From the NCBI RefSeq assembly GCF_001586255.1, contig NZ_CP014544.1:2511501-2575500 (forward strand): DNA of 64,000 nt. Direction: 5' to 3'. The notes below the pieces were generated by a model. It did no database searches. It had not been told where the DNA came from and was given only the letters and a program-made list of their open reading frames with translations. This stretch comes from Zhongshania aliphaticivorans. GTDB lineage: Bacteria; Pseudomonadota; Gammaproteobacteria; Pseudomonadales; Spongiibacteraceae. Shown piece by piece: positions 26,892 to 35,529 of this stretch. The translations under genes and the position numbers were made by a program. How positions within the stretch are numbered: the stretch's first letter is position 1; each line of letters starts with the position of its first letter.

Positions 26892-27569
26892 TTAGGTATA
26901 GGTAATTAGGTGTTGGTGGCTTGCCGCCGCCAAGTGCGGCACGGCATTAAAAGTATTTAAATGAAACTGCTCACCTTTACTAAAATAGCGAGTTATCCCA
27001 GAGTTTTTTGCCTGCAAATTCAAATTCACCATTGTTTCGACATCGAGCTTGAGCGCCTCACGCAGCATCGCGCTAATTGGTCCACCGGACGTCACCACCA
27101 GGACCCGGCCCTGGGTTTCGGCTAGACGAGTCAGGGTGGAACGCGCCCGATGCTCGAACGCTGCCCAGGTTTCAAGAACATCGCTGAGTTCGCCGCGACT
27201 CCACGCGATCAAAGCAAGCCGCAGGGTGCGGTAAAAACTACGTGGCTCGCTGCGATCTATTTCTTGACCAATATTCGCCAAATAAGCGTCTACCAAACTG
27301 TGAAAGTCGTATTCATTCAGCTCAGGTATAGCCAGCGCCTCAGGCATGGCGATGGCTGGCATAGACTGGGCAAAAACATCGCGTATACCCGCCAAGGTTT
27401 CGCGGTGCCTGCGCATCGTGCCGGTAAACACCACATCAAAACCCCGCTCCGCCGCGCTAAAGTACTCGCCTAATAGACGCGCCTGCTCCCAGCCAATATC
27501 CGTAAGACGATCGTAGTCGTCACTGGCAAAGGCAGCCTGACCATGTCGAACCATCACTATCTCTGCCAT
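26892..27569 (-). CDS. histidine phosphatase superfamily protein
   Basis: A 225-residue phosphoglycerate-mutase-like phosphatase with the R-H-G catalytic motif at residues 8-10 (V-R-H-G-Q-A) and a C-terminal V-T-S-G-G-P-I-S, where the usual second His is replaced by Gly or lies elsewhere. It is the first gene of the operon and precedes the acyl-CoA dehydrogenase by 35 bases. A phosphatase next to an acyl-CoA kinase might recycle a phosphorylated by-product; this is speculation. It could equally be an unrelated phosphatase that is co-transcribed. Confidence 0.85.
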   Translation of the reverse strand: MAEIVMVRHGQAAFASDDYDRLTDIGWEQARLLGEYFSAAERGFDVVFTGTMRRHRETLAGIRDVFAQSMPAIAMPEALAIPELNEYDFHSLVDAYLANIGQEIDRSEPRSFYRTLRLALIAWSRGELSDVLETWAAFEHRARSTLTRLAETQGRVLVVTSGGPISAMLREALKLDVETMVNLNLQAKNSGITRYFSKGEQFHLNTFNAVPHLAAASHQHLITYT

Positions 27570-27631
27570 TGTCCAGCCCCATATTTCAGAAGCCTAAATC
27601 ATACCCACACACCAATCATTATTGAAATTGA

Positions 27632-27653
27632 TTATTGTTATACACCATAATAA
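27632..27653. promoter_or_regulatory. LysR-type operator candidate
   Basis: TTATT-N12-AATAA is an AT-rich dyad in the 110-base region between the histidine phosphatase operon and the divergent LysR gene. LysR-type regulators bind interrupted dyads of the T-N11-A class at exactly such positions. The match is short and AT rich, so it is only a candidate. Confidence 0.35.
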
Positions 27654-27679
27654 GCAGAATTAATAAGCAGGCGCGCATA

Positions 27680-28573
27680 ATGAGCAACCTCAAGATCGAC
27701 CTAAATCTATTTGTGGTCTTTGAAGCGATTTACTCCCAGCAAAGCCTCACCCGGGCCGCCGGTGTTTTACACGTGACTCAACCGGCGGTAAGCAGTTCAC
27801 TAGCAAAGCTGCGCGCCATCTTCGATGACCCCCTTTTTGTGCGCAGCCCCAGCGGCATGAACCCCACCCCCTTGGCACGGCAATTAATTAGTACGGTGCG
27901 GGAGTCCTTAAAAAGTCTCGACAACTGCGTAGTCGCTCGTATTGGTTTTGACCCCGCCACCAGTAAACGGACCTTCCGGCTCCATGCAACCGAAAACGCC
28001 GAGCTTATCTTATTGCCAGAATTGCTAAAAAAGCTTGCGATACTCGCGCCAGGAACCAATCTCGAAGTGGTTTTTATGGATCGGCGAGAAGTCCCTTTTG
28101 AATTAGCCAGTGGCAATATCGACCTTGCGATAGATGCCCCCCTGCTCAGCCACCCGGAGTTAATCAGTCAGCCCATTTTTGCCGACGACTATGCCTGCGT
28201 CATGCGCAAGGCACACCCGTTAAGCAAGAGCACCCTCAATTTAGAAGCCTTTATCAACAGCCGCCATGTTCATGTATCCAGCCGATTAAGCGGCTCTGGC
28301 CATATTGATCTGGCCTTGCGGTCAATTGGCCAGCAAAGACGTATTGCCCTGCGCTTGCAACACTACGCCGCGCTACCCGCGCTACTGAACCAGTCTGATT
28401 TTATCGCGGCAATTCCCAGTAGCATCGCCACGTACTGGCAGCTTCCCAGCCGGGCACTTCCCTTTGACTCGCCGAAATTAGAGCTACGTTTATTTCGCCA
28501 TAAAAGCGTTAGTCACGACCCAGCCCTACTCTGGCTAGGCGAGCTGCTGACCCAAGTTCAAAACACGCTGTAA
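27680..28573 (+). CDS. LysR-family transcriptional regulator
   Basis: Starting at the ATG at 27680 the protein has 297 residues, with the N-terminal winged helix (L-N-L-F-V-V-F-E-A-I-Y...L-T-R-A-A-G-V-L-H-V-T-Q-P-A-V-S) and a type-2 periplasmic-binding-like effector domain (about 90-295). An in-frame start 45 bases upstream is possible but would add residues not found in the family. It is divergent from the phosphatase/dehydrogenase/kinase operon and is the natural candidate for its regulator, with an acyl-CoA or acid intermediate as the effector. That link is inferred from position. Confidence 0.93.
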   Translation: MSNLKIDLNLFVVFEAIYSQQSLTRAAGVLHVTQPAVSSSLAKLRAIFDDPLFVRSPSGMNPTPLARQLISTVRESLKSLDNCVVARIGFDPATSKRTFRLHATENAELILLPELLKKLAILAPGTNLEVVFMDRREVPFELASGNIDLAIDAPLLSHPELISQPIFADDYACVMRKAHPLSKSTLNLEAFINSRHVHVSSRLSGSGHIDLALRSIGQQRRIALRLQHYAALPALLNQSDFIAAIPSSIATYWQLPSRALPFDSPKLELRLFRHKSVSHDPALLWLGELLTQVQNTL

Positions 28574-28626
28574 GCTAATTACGTTTACTACTAGAAATTT
28601 GCGTCTATGGAATACGCCAACTGCAT

Positions 28627-29643
28627 TCATTGCATTGCTTGCTGACTCATCCGGTAGCGCCCCGGCGCTAAACCAAACCAGCGTTTAAACGCCTTTTGAA
28701 ACGCGCTCTGATCGCTAAAACCCAGCTCTGCAGAGATATCTAACAAGCCCATTTTACTGTCGTCAATTAAGGCCTTTGAACGCTGTTTGCGGGCGTCATC
28801 GACCAAGCCCTTGAAGTTGGTTTCAGTATTATTCAGACGGCGCTGCAAAGTTCTTGACGCCAAACCAAGCTCGGCAGCCACATCTTCTAGCTTAGGTACG
28901 CCCTCGGGTAATTGGCGCACAATGCATTCCAAAACCTCTTTTACAATACGGTCTTCCAGTTGCAAATTGGCTAATTCTGCCCGTGCCGCTTGTACCAAAG
29001 AGCGATAGATGGCCGGGTGAGGAAAACGGCTCGGCAAGTCTAAAAAGTGATTATCAAAAACGACACAATTCGCGCCACTATTGTAATGAACCGGCGCGTC
29101 GATAATCGCTTCGATTTCCGTGCTGTCGGCCGGGCCGCAATGATTAAAATGAATTTCGCGCTTACTGCACCAGCGATCAAGCATCGGTTTATTAACCCGA
29201 TACCAGCTGCTAAAAAAGAATTCGACCAGCTGCCGAGATACCTGTTGCCGTGGCGGCACCACCCAGCTCAAACACGCTAAGTCCTCACCGAAGACCGAAT
29301 ACTCAACGTCGCCATGGTCAATTAACAATCTTGAAAAATCCACTACGGCATGCACTGCTTCACGAGAACTTGGCGCACTCATACCAAGATAGCTGACCAT
29401 ACCCCAGGCCTGCTTTGAGCTATGTGCGCCCGCATGGGCGCCCAAATAGGGATCGTTCAGCAGCTGGCTGCCCGCATCCAACATCATTTCAAAGAGCCGC
29501 AAAGGGAATCGGCCGTACTCGGTAAGGTGCGCCTCAGGCTTTAAACCCATAATTCCCTGCAATTGGCTTGGACGAACGCCTTGGGTACTCAGGTAAGCAA
29601 CTAAACTGTCTAAATATTCGACGCATACCGTAGGTAATCGCAA
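28627..29643 (-). CDS. AraC-family regulator
   Basis: The 338-residue protein has the arabinose-binding N-terminal domain of the OruR/ArgR group and a C-terminal AraC domain with L-G-F-S-D-Q-S-A-F-Q-K-A-F-K-R-W near 310-325. It is convergent with the LysR gene. It is a second AraC regulator of the same type as the one at 21122, so the catabolic operon is bracketed by three regulators. The inducer is unknown. Confidence 0.92.
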   Translation of the reverse strand: MRLPTVCVEYLDSLVAYLSTQGVRPSQLQGIMGLKPEAHLTEYGRFPLRLFEMMLDAGSQLLNDPYLGAHAGAHSSKQAWGMVSYLGMSAPSSREAVHAVVDFSRLLIDHGDVEYSVFGEDLACLSWVVPPRQQVSRQLVEFFFSSWYRVNKPMLDRWCSKREIHFNHCGPADSTEIEAIIDAPVHYNSGANCVVFDNHFLDLPSRFPHPAIYRSLVQAARAELANLQLEDRIVKEVLECIVRQLPEGVPKLEDVAAELGLASRTLQRRLNNTETNFKGLVDDARKQRSKALIDDSKMGLLDISAELGFSDQSAFQKAFKRWFGLAPGRYRMSQQAMQ

Positions 29644-30065
29644 AACTGTACCCTCATTATTTATATAATTTTAGAGTGAGCAGATAACGAGCAGTTAATT
29701 CCAGGCCGCGCTGGCCAATACCAACATTCAAACGCGGCCAAGGTAAGATTAACACCATTAATGGCCAAACCTGATTATCATTATTCTCCAGCGCAAGCAT
29801 CCCGGCACGGAATCGTTTCGATTTGCGCTAAAACCAAACAGACTTGTTCCGGTATCCGGCAAAAACCGTAGCATACTTGGCGAGGCGCCAAGCCCGCACC
29901 TGAACAACCTGCTCAGCTTAGCGCCCCAGCCGCTAACGAAAACCAGTAACAAAGAGCATAATCGTAAAATATTAGCAGCCACCCTAGTGACGGCCATCTG
30001 CCGCCATGCTAGTGTGCCCTGCTCCCAGCGGGCTATAGGCTATTTTGCAAAAGGAACTCACCGCC
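29644..30065. other. gene-free region between the AraC gene and the leader ORF
   Basis: About 420 bases without a supported gene. The 29758-29997 minus-strand reading frame lacks a plausible ribosome-binding site and family likeness. The AraC promoter should lie near the AT-rich stretch at 29655-29680, and the leader ORF/secDF promoter near the TATAGG at 30034-30039; neither has a clear -35 element. Confidence 0.5.
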
Positions 30066-30485
30066 TTGCCTCATATGAATGCCACGACCATCACCCAATC
30101 AACGGCGAATTCCACGCGCAATTTGTTTGCTGTGGCGAGCCATAAAGCACTAATAAGCTGCGTTGCCGCGCTGCTTAGCCTACTTTTCGTACTGACTGAA
30201 AACGCCAACGCCCCGTCATCTTATTTCTCTATTAGCAACGGCGATAATCCGAGTAATGAATTTGTTCTGACACCCCAGGGCTTCAGTTTTGCAGAACCAC
30301 GCCGCCTGATTATCGACGGTGGCGCCCAACCGGACACCGACAAAGCGGCTGTATTCCTTGAACCATCCGCTTTTTCAACCCAGCATTTAAACACTGGCCC
30401 ACTAGATTGCAGAACCACCTTCGATCAACGTCGGCGCCATTTTTGCGAGATCTTAAATCCTCGCGCACCTCCCTCCCGCTTATAA
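30066..30485 (+). CDS. putative secretion-monitor arrest peptide (RAPP type) controlling secDF
   Basis: A 139-residue ORF from the TTG at 30066 (AAGGAA lies ten bases upstream; an ATG at 30075 and a TTG at 30045 are alternatives). It has a polar N-terminus, a hydrophobic signal-peptide-like stretch (about 30-47) ending in an A-N-A cleavage-like site, a low-complexity middle and a basic C-terminus ending N-P-R-A-P-P-S-R-L. R-A-P-P / R-A-P-G is the arrest motif of the SecDF/YidC-linked peptides ApdA, ApcA and ApdP. Like VemP of Vibrio, this gene lies immediately before secDF. Export pulling on the chain would relieve the stall. The arrest has not been shown here; it is inferred. Confidence 0.75.
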   Translation: MPHMNATTITQSTANSTRNLFAVASHKALISCVAALLSLLFVLTENANAPSSYFSISNGDNPSNEFVLTPQGFSFAEPRRLIIDGGAQPDTDKAAVFLEPSAFSTQHLNTGPLDCRTTFDQRRRHFCEILNPRAPPSRL

Positions 30486-30606
30486 GCTCAGTTTCACCGC
30501 GTCGATCTACGCCGTTATGGGTATTTAGGCGCTTTTCGAACATAAGCAATTCAATATGATTGTTCGGTGACCACCGCCTGCGGTGGCGCCTGACCGCGAG
30601 AGATTT
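30455..30606 (+). promoter_or_regulatory. predicted mRNA stem masking the secDF ribosome-binding site
   Basis: AAATC-CTCGCG (30455-30465), inside the codons leading into R-A-P-P (30462-30473), is complementary to CGCGAG-A-GATTT (30595-30606), which ends just before the secDF ATG at 30607 and contains its GAGAG-like Shine-Dalgarno. The pairing is 11 bp with one bulged A. A small hairpin CCACCGC-CT-GCGGTGG (30571-30586) lies in the loop. A ribosome stalled at R-A-P-P would cover the left arm and free the right arm, switching secDF translation on. Confidence 0.65.
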
Positions 30607-33135
30607 ATGCGATATATTAAATTCAAAATTTTTAGTTATATAGCCATTGTCCTGATCGCTATTATTACTGCCTTACCAAGTCTACTACCCAGTACGTGGA
30701 TCGCCGACACACCTAACTGGTATCAGCAGCACAAAGTCACCCTCGGCTTAGACCTCCGTGGCGGATCCCACCTTTTACTGCACATTGACGATAAAAAATT
30801 GCTCGCCGAAACCAGACTGCAATTTGTCGACATGGTCAGTAGCCAGCTGCGAACCAATGGGATTCCGGCTGCACCGGCAAAGATCTCCGCCGACACCATG
30901 ACGATAAAACTGCGCAATACCGCGCAATTAGACGCGGCCCAACAACTAGCCGCAGATCTGCAAAAAGGCCAAAACCCGCGGCAATTCAAAGTGAGTGTTG
31001 TCGGCGATGCCCTGAATTTTGAAATGAGCAAAGCATACCGGACACAGCTTTTAGCGGACGCAGTACAGCGCAGTCTCGAGGTGCTAAAACGACGGATTAA
31101 CGAAACTGGCGTAGTCGAGCCCTTAATTACCAGCCAAGGCAACACCGGCATTTTAGTGCAGCTGCCCGGCGTAAAAGACCCCAGCCGAATTAAAGACTTA
31201 ATTGGCCGTACGGCGCAAATGAGTTTTCATTTAGTTCATGACGCCAGCCGTGATGGCGACGTCGCCACACTCGTTTTACCCGGCGCCGAGGCGCAAAAGC
31301 AGTACACCCTAAACCGGCAGTCGCTCATAAATGGTGGTGATCTCAGCGATGCCCGGCTGGGCTTCGACCCGAATACCCAAGAGGCTGTCGTTAACTTCCG
31401 TTTAAATCAACATGGCGCGGAAGTATTTGCCGACATTACCAAGGCTAATATCGGTCGTGCCTTTGCCATCGTACTCGACAATGTGGTTGTTACCGCCCCG
31501 GTTATTCGCAGTATCATCAGCGGTGGCGCAGGGCAAATTAGCGGCAACTTTACAAGCCGTGAGGCTAGTGATCTCTCGCTACTGTTGCGCGCGGGGTCTC
31601 TACCGGCGTCCTTAAGCATTGTTGAGGAGCGCACAGTAGGTCCAGACCTAGGCAGTGATGCCATTGCCATGGGCGTCAGCACCGGTCTCATAGGCGCAGC
31701 CTTGGTTCTTGGTTTTATGATGGCAGCCTACGGCCGCTGGGGTCTTATCGCCAACACTGCGCTCATCATCTACGTGGCCTTACTCATTGCCGCCCTGGCG
31801 GCCCTAGATGCAACCTTAACCCTACCCGGCATCGCTGGCTTAATTCTCAGCCTCGGCATGGCGGTAGATGCCAACATCCTCATCAATGAGCGAATTAAGG
31901 AAGAATGCCGCGTCAACGTCAGCGGTCGCTTTGCTGTACAGCGCGGCTTCGAGCGAGCTTTTAGTACCATTCTCGATTCCAATATCACCACGCTAATCGC
32001 CGTTGGCTTACTCTTCTTGTTCGGCAGTGGCCCAGTACGGGGGTTTGCTGTAACCATGGCGGTCGGCTTAATACTATCCATGTTTACCTCTATCGCCGTC
32101 ACCCGATTAATCATTGATTGGCGCGTTAATACACTCGGCAGAAAGCCCCTCGTCATAAAGGGCCTAGCCCTGCTAAACGGCTTTGGTAAACACCAAACTA
32201 TCCCATTTCTTAAAGCCAGTCGCGTCGGCATTATTATGTCGGCAGTGTTATCAGTGGCATCGATTGCCCTGATGTTTCAGCCTGGGCTTCACACCGGTAT
32301 CGATTTCAATGGCGGCACCGTGCTAGAAGTGCGCAGCCCCGCAAATACCAATATAGAAACCTTGCGGCAAAGCCTTGCCACCCTAAAACTCGACAATGTG
32401 GCGATCCAAGAATTTGGCGAACAAGGTAGCTTCCTCGTCCGCCTGCCCAGCCAGCCGCAGACCGAAAATGCAGAGGCGCGGATAAACGCAATAAAATCAG
32501 CGATCTCAAGTGTTGCTGAAGACGTGGCGTTTCCTCGTTTGGAAATGGTTGGCCCAAGTGTAAGCAGCGAATTTATTGCCACCAGTATGATTGCGGTATT
32601 ATTAGCCTGTAGTGGCATGTTTATTTATTTATGGAGTCGCTATGAGCGTTATTTTGCTATCGGCGCCATGGCAACCTTAGCATTGGATATTACGAAGACC
32701 TTGGGTTTTTTTGCCCTCACCGGCGTCGAGTTCAACCTGACTGCAATTGCCGCGCTACTCGCTCTTATCGGCTATTCGGTAAACGACAAAGTGGTGGTAT
32801 TTGACCGCATACGTGAAAACCTGCGCGCGAATCCGGACAAGCCCCTCGCCGACCTAATTAACGAAAGCCTCACATCAACATTAAACCGAACCGTATTTAC
32901 CTCGGCCACGACTTTTTTAGCCATTCTGCCGATGGGCATTGCAGGCGGCAGTGCTGTTGCCAGCTTTGCCTTACCAATGCTATTTGGCATTGTTATCGGC
33001 ACCAGCTCGTCGATTTTAATCGCTGCGCCCATCGTTCTCATCCTTGGCGAGCAGGCAATGGAGAAACTGAAATTACACGCGGGCGCGTCCCTGGCCCACG
33101 ACTCAAATCTGTTTTTACGTGAAGATCGACCGTAA
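30607..33135 (+). CDS. secDF: fused protein translocase subunit SecDF
   Basis: The 842-residue protein joins SecD (about 1-520) and SecF (about 540-842). SecD shows G-L-D-L-R-G-G-S-H after the first helix and the conserved membrane Asp in G-M-A-V-D-A-N-I-L-I; SecF shows G-I-D-F-N-G-G-T and Y-S-V-N-D-K-V-V-V-F-D. These carry the proton-coupled step that pulls exported proteins through SecYEG. It is shorter than E. coli SecD plus SecF (938 residues), mainly in the SecD periplasmic domain. The ATG at 30607 is preferred over the GTG at 30583, which lies in a hairpin. It is not next to yajC/tgt, so it is probably a second, regulated copy. Confidence 0.93.
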   Translation: MRYIKFKIFSYIAIVLIAIITALPSLLPSTWIADTPNWYQQHKVTLGLDLRGGSHLLLHIDDKKLLAETRLQFVDMVSSQLRTNGIPAAPAKISADTMTIKLRNTAQLDAAQQLAADLQKGQNPRQFKVSVVGDALNFEMSKAYRTQLLADAVQRSLEVLKRRINETGVVEPLITSQGNTGILVQLPGVKDPSRIKDLIGRTAQMSFHLVHDASRDGDVATLVLPGAEAQKQYTLNRQSLINGGDLSDARLGFDPNTQEAVVNFRLNQHGAEVFADITKANIGRAFAIVLDNVVVTAPVIRSIISGGAGQISGNFTSREASDLSLLLRAGSLPASLSIVEERTVGPDLGSDAIAMGVSTGLIGAALVLGFMMAAYGRWGLIANTALIIYVALLIAALAALDATLTLPGIAGLILSLGMAVDANILINERIKEECRVNVSGRFAVQRGFERAFSTILDSNITTLIAVGLLFLFGSGPVRGFAVTMAVGLILSMFTSIAVTRLIIDWRVNTLGRKPLVIKGLALLNGFGKHQTIPFLKASRVGIIMSAVLSVASIALMFQPGLHTGIDFNGGTVLEVRSPANTNIETLRQSLATLKLDNVAIQEFGEQGSFLVRLPSQPQTENAEARINAIKSAISSVAEDVAFPRLEMVGPSVSSEFIATSMIAVLLACSGMFIYLWSRYERYFAIGAMATLALDITKTLGFFALTGVEFNLTAIAALLALIGYSVNDKVVVFDRIRENLRANPDKPLADLINESLTSTLNRTVFTSATTFLAILPMGIAGGSAVASFALPMLFGIVIGTSSSILIAAPIVLILGEQAMEKLKLHAGASLAHDSNLFLREDRP

Positions 33136-33142
33136 ATAACGC

Positions 33143-33186
33143 AAAAAGCGACCTTAGCCATAACAAGCCGGCTAAGGTCGCTTTTT
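33143..33186. terminator. bidirectional terminator between secDF and fadB
   Basis: A 17 bp perfect stem (33143-33159 pairing with 33170-33186) with a 10-base loop, with A-rich and T-rich outer ends. It would terminate secDF transcription on the plus strand and the fadB-like gene on the minus strand. Confidence 0.85.
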
Positions 33187-33273
33187 CATTCATCGCAGGA
33201 GTCCTAGACGGCCCTTTCGGACACGGACGCGACGTTCAGACTGACCGCCGGTGCGTCCTACCGTGCAGTAAGC

Positions 33274-35421
33274 TTAGGCAAACAGCTCACCTTTTTCTGC
33301 CTTATCGAGCAGCACTTGCGGGGGCTCAAAACGTTCCCCATATTTCGCGGCGAGCTCGGCCAGCCGAGTGGCAAATTTTTTCAAGCCGTAGGTATTAACA
33401 TACTGTAAAACACCACCGGTATAGGGCGGAAAGCCAATTCCCATGATCGAACCAATATTGGCATCGGCCACATTATTCATGACACCTTCTTGGTAGCAAC
33501 GCAGAGATTCAACAATTTGCCTAAACAGTAGGCGATCTTTAATGTCATCATTTGGCAGACTAACGGCTTGGTTATAGTGCCAATTGTAGATTTCTGGCCA
33601 CAGGAACTTCTCCCCGTCAGCCGGATACTCGTAGTAACCGCCACCATGAGCGCGACCGCCACGGCCAAACTCCTTGAGCATTTTGCTGGCCAGACGATAT
33701 GCTGCAGTATCGGCCGCGTAGTTATCGCCATTGCGTTTATCTAATTCGCGGTTGGTGTCGGTGGCCTTAACGGCAAGCTGCTGACTCACTTCATCTTGCA
33801 CCGCTAACGGCCCTACTGGCATACCAATCGCTTTGCCAATGTTTTCGATTACCACCGGATCAACGCCCTCTTCGAACAATAGCGCGCCTTCATCGATGTA
33901 GGTAGCGAACACGCGAGAGGTAAAGAAACCACGCGAGTCATTAACAACAATCGGCGTTTTCTTAATCTGCTGACTGTAATCGAAAGCGCGCGCCAAGGTT
34001 TCATCGGAGGTTTTGTCACCAACAATGATTTCGACCAAGGGCATTCTGTCGACCGGTGAAAAGAAGTGAATACCAATAAAATTCTCGGGGTTCAACGATG
34101 GCTCAGCAAGCAAGGTAATCGGCAATGTTGAGGTATTAGAGCCCCAGACGCCGTCCTCGGCCAACATTGGCTCGAGCTCCTTGGTTATCTTGTGCTTAAG
34201 CTCAACATTTTCAAATACTGCTTCAATGATCAAATCACAGCCGCGCAAGGCATCAGCCTCGGCAGAGGGCGTGATTAAATTCAACGTGGCTAGCTTTTGC
34301 TCTTCGCTCATGCGTCCTTTGGCAACGCGTTTGCTAAGCAATTTATCGGTGTAGGCCTTCCCTTTGTCGGCGGCATCTTGGCTAATATCTTTTAATACCA
34401 CCTCAATACCGGCCATGGCCGAAACATAGGCAATACCCTGTCCCATCATGCCAGCGCCTAAAATGCCGACTTTTTTGACCTTGGACTTAGGTACTGATTT
34501 AGGCCGACTGCCGCCACCATTCACCTGGTTCATCTGCAAAAAGAAGGTCATTAGGTTCTTGGCGCTTGGCTCGGTGAGCAAGCTGATAAACGTGCGTGTT
34601 TCGACTAGCTGAGCGGTGTCGAAATCCATTTTCAGCGTACCAGCAATGACGTCCAAAATTTTGATTGGCGCGGGCACAAGACCTTTGCTCTTCTGGAAGA
34701 TCATCGGGTTTGCACCCTGAATCATTTGCGCAATCGCCGGCTTGCGCATATCGCCACCCGGTATCTTAAAACCTTTTACATCCCAAGGGTTTTGCGCCGT
34801 CGGATTCGCTTTAATCCAGACTTTGGCCTTGGCCATCATGTCGTCAACGTCGCTCGCCAGTTCGTCGACAAAGCCATTCGCTAGGGCTTTCTGCGCGTTA
34901 AAGCGCGTTCCTTCTAGCAGCGGCATAATCGCCCGCTCAACACCAAACTTACTCACTAAACGGACGACACCGCCACCGCCAGGCAGCAGACCTAAACTCA
35001 CCTCAGGCAAGCCGACCTGCACCGCTTTGCTATCTAAGGCCACGCGATAATGGCAGGCTAAACAGATCTCGTAACCACCGCCGAGTGCCGCGCCATTTAT
35101 TGCCGCGACCACTGGCTTGCCCAGTTTTTCTATACGACGCAGCTGATCCTTAATCTTTAAGTTGGTCTCAAACATGGCCACTTCATCGTCGCCCGGCTGG
35201 ATGGTCAACATGCTTTTAATATCGCCACCCGCAAAAAACGTGCTTTTTGCCGAGGCAATAATAACGCCGGCAATGCTATCGCGCTCGGCCTCTAGGCGAT
35301 CTACTGTCTCAGCCATTAAGGTAAAGTATTCATCATTCATCGCATTTACCGGACCGTTCATATCCATGGTTACGGTAACGATATTGTCGCTGTCTTTTTG
35401 GTAATTAAATGTGCCTGTCAT
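33274..35421 (-). CDS. bifunctional enoyl-CoA hydratase / 3-hydroxyacyl-CoA dehydrogenase (FadB/FadJ type)
   Basis: This 715-residue protein has an N-terminal crotonase domain (about 1-190) with G-A-A-L-G-G-G-Y-E and G-L-P-E-V-S-L-G holding the two catalytic glutamates, then a 3-hydroxyacyl-CoA dehydrogenase domain starting V-G-I-L-G-A-G-M-M-G near 318 and the C-terminal helical domain repeated after it. It catalyses two central steps of beta-oxidation. It follows the fadA-like thiolase gene with about 108 bases between them. The order thiolase then multifunctional protein is reversed from classical fadBA, so a dedicated catabolic role is possible. Confidence 0.95.
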   Translation of the reverse strand: MTGTFNYQKDSDNIVTVTMDMNGPVNAMNDEYFTLMAETVDRLEAERDSIAGVIIASAKSTFFAGGDIKSMLTIQPGDDEVAMFETNLKIKDQLRRIEKLGKPVVAAINGAALGGGYEICLACHYRVALDSKAVQVGLPEVSLGLLPGGGGVVRLVSKFGVERAIMPLLEGTRFNAQKALANGFVDELASDVDDMMAKAKVWIKANPTAQNPWDVKGFKIPGGDMRKPAIAQMIQGANPMIFQKSKGLVPAPIKILDVIAGTLKMDFDTAQLVETRTFISLLTEPSAKNLMTFFLQMNQVNGGGSRPKSVPKSKVKKVGILGAGMMGQGIAYVSAMAGIEVVLKDISQDAADKGKAYTDKLLSKRVAKGRMSEEQKLATLNLITPSAEADALRGCDLIIEAVFENVELKHKITKELEPMLAEDGVWGSNTSTLPITLLAEPSLNPENFIGIHFFSPVDRMPLVEIIVGDKTSDETLARAFDYSQQIKKTPIVVNDSRGFFTSRVFATYIDEGALLFEEGVDPVVIENIGKAIGMPVGPLAVQDEVSQQLAVKATDTNRELDKRNGDNYAADTAAYRLASKMLKEFGRGGRAHGGGYYEYPADGEKFLWPEIYNWHYNQAVSLPNDDIKDRLLFRQIVESLRCYQEGVMNNVADANIGSIMGIGFPPYTGGVLQYVNTYGLKKFATRLAELAAKYGERFEPPQVLLDKAEKGELFA

Positions 35422-35529
35422 TGTTATTTCATCCTGTCTAATTTTGCTGAACGCGCAGTGGCAAATACAAAACCCTGCCCCAAGGCCCTATTGTTTGCGG
35501 ACCTTCGCTCCACTAATTTCGCGATCCGA

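Noticed and set aside
29758-29997. 79-codon minus-strand ORF before the leader gene
   Set aside because: No ribosome-binding site, no domain, and low-complexity Arg/Ser/Leu content typical of antisense readings.
30583-30609. GTG start for secDF
   Set aside because: It lies inside the hairpin 30571-30586 and lacks a ribosome-binding site; the ATG at 30607 follows GAGAG and begins the first membrane helix correctly.
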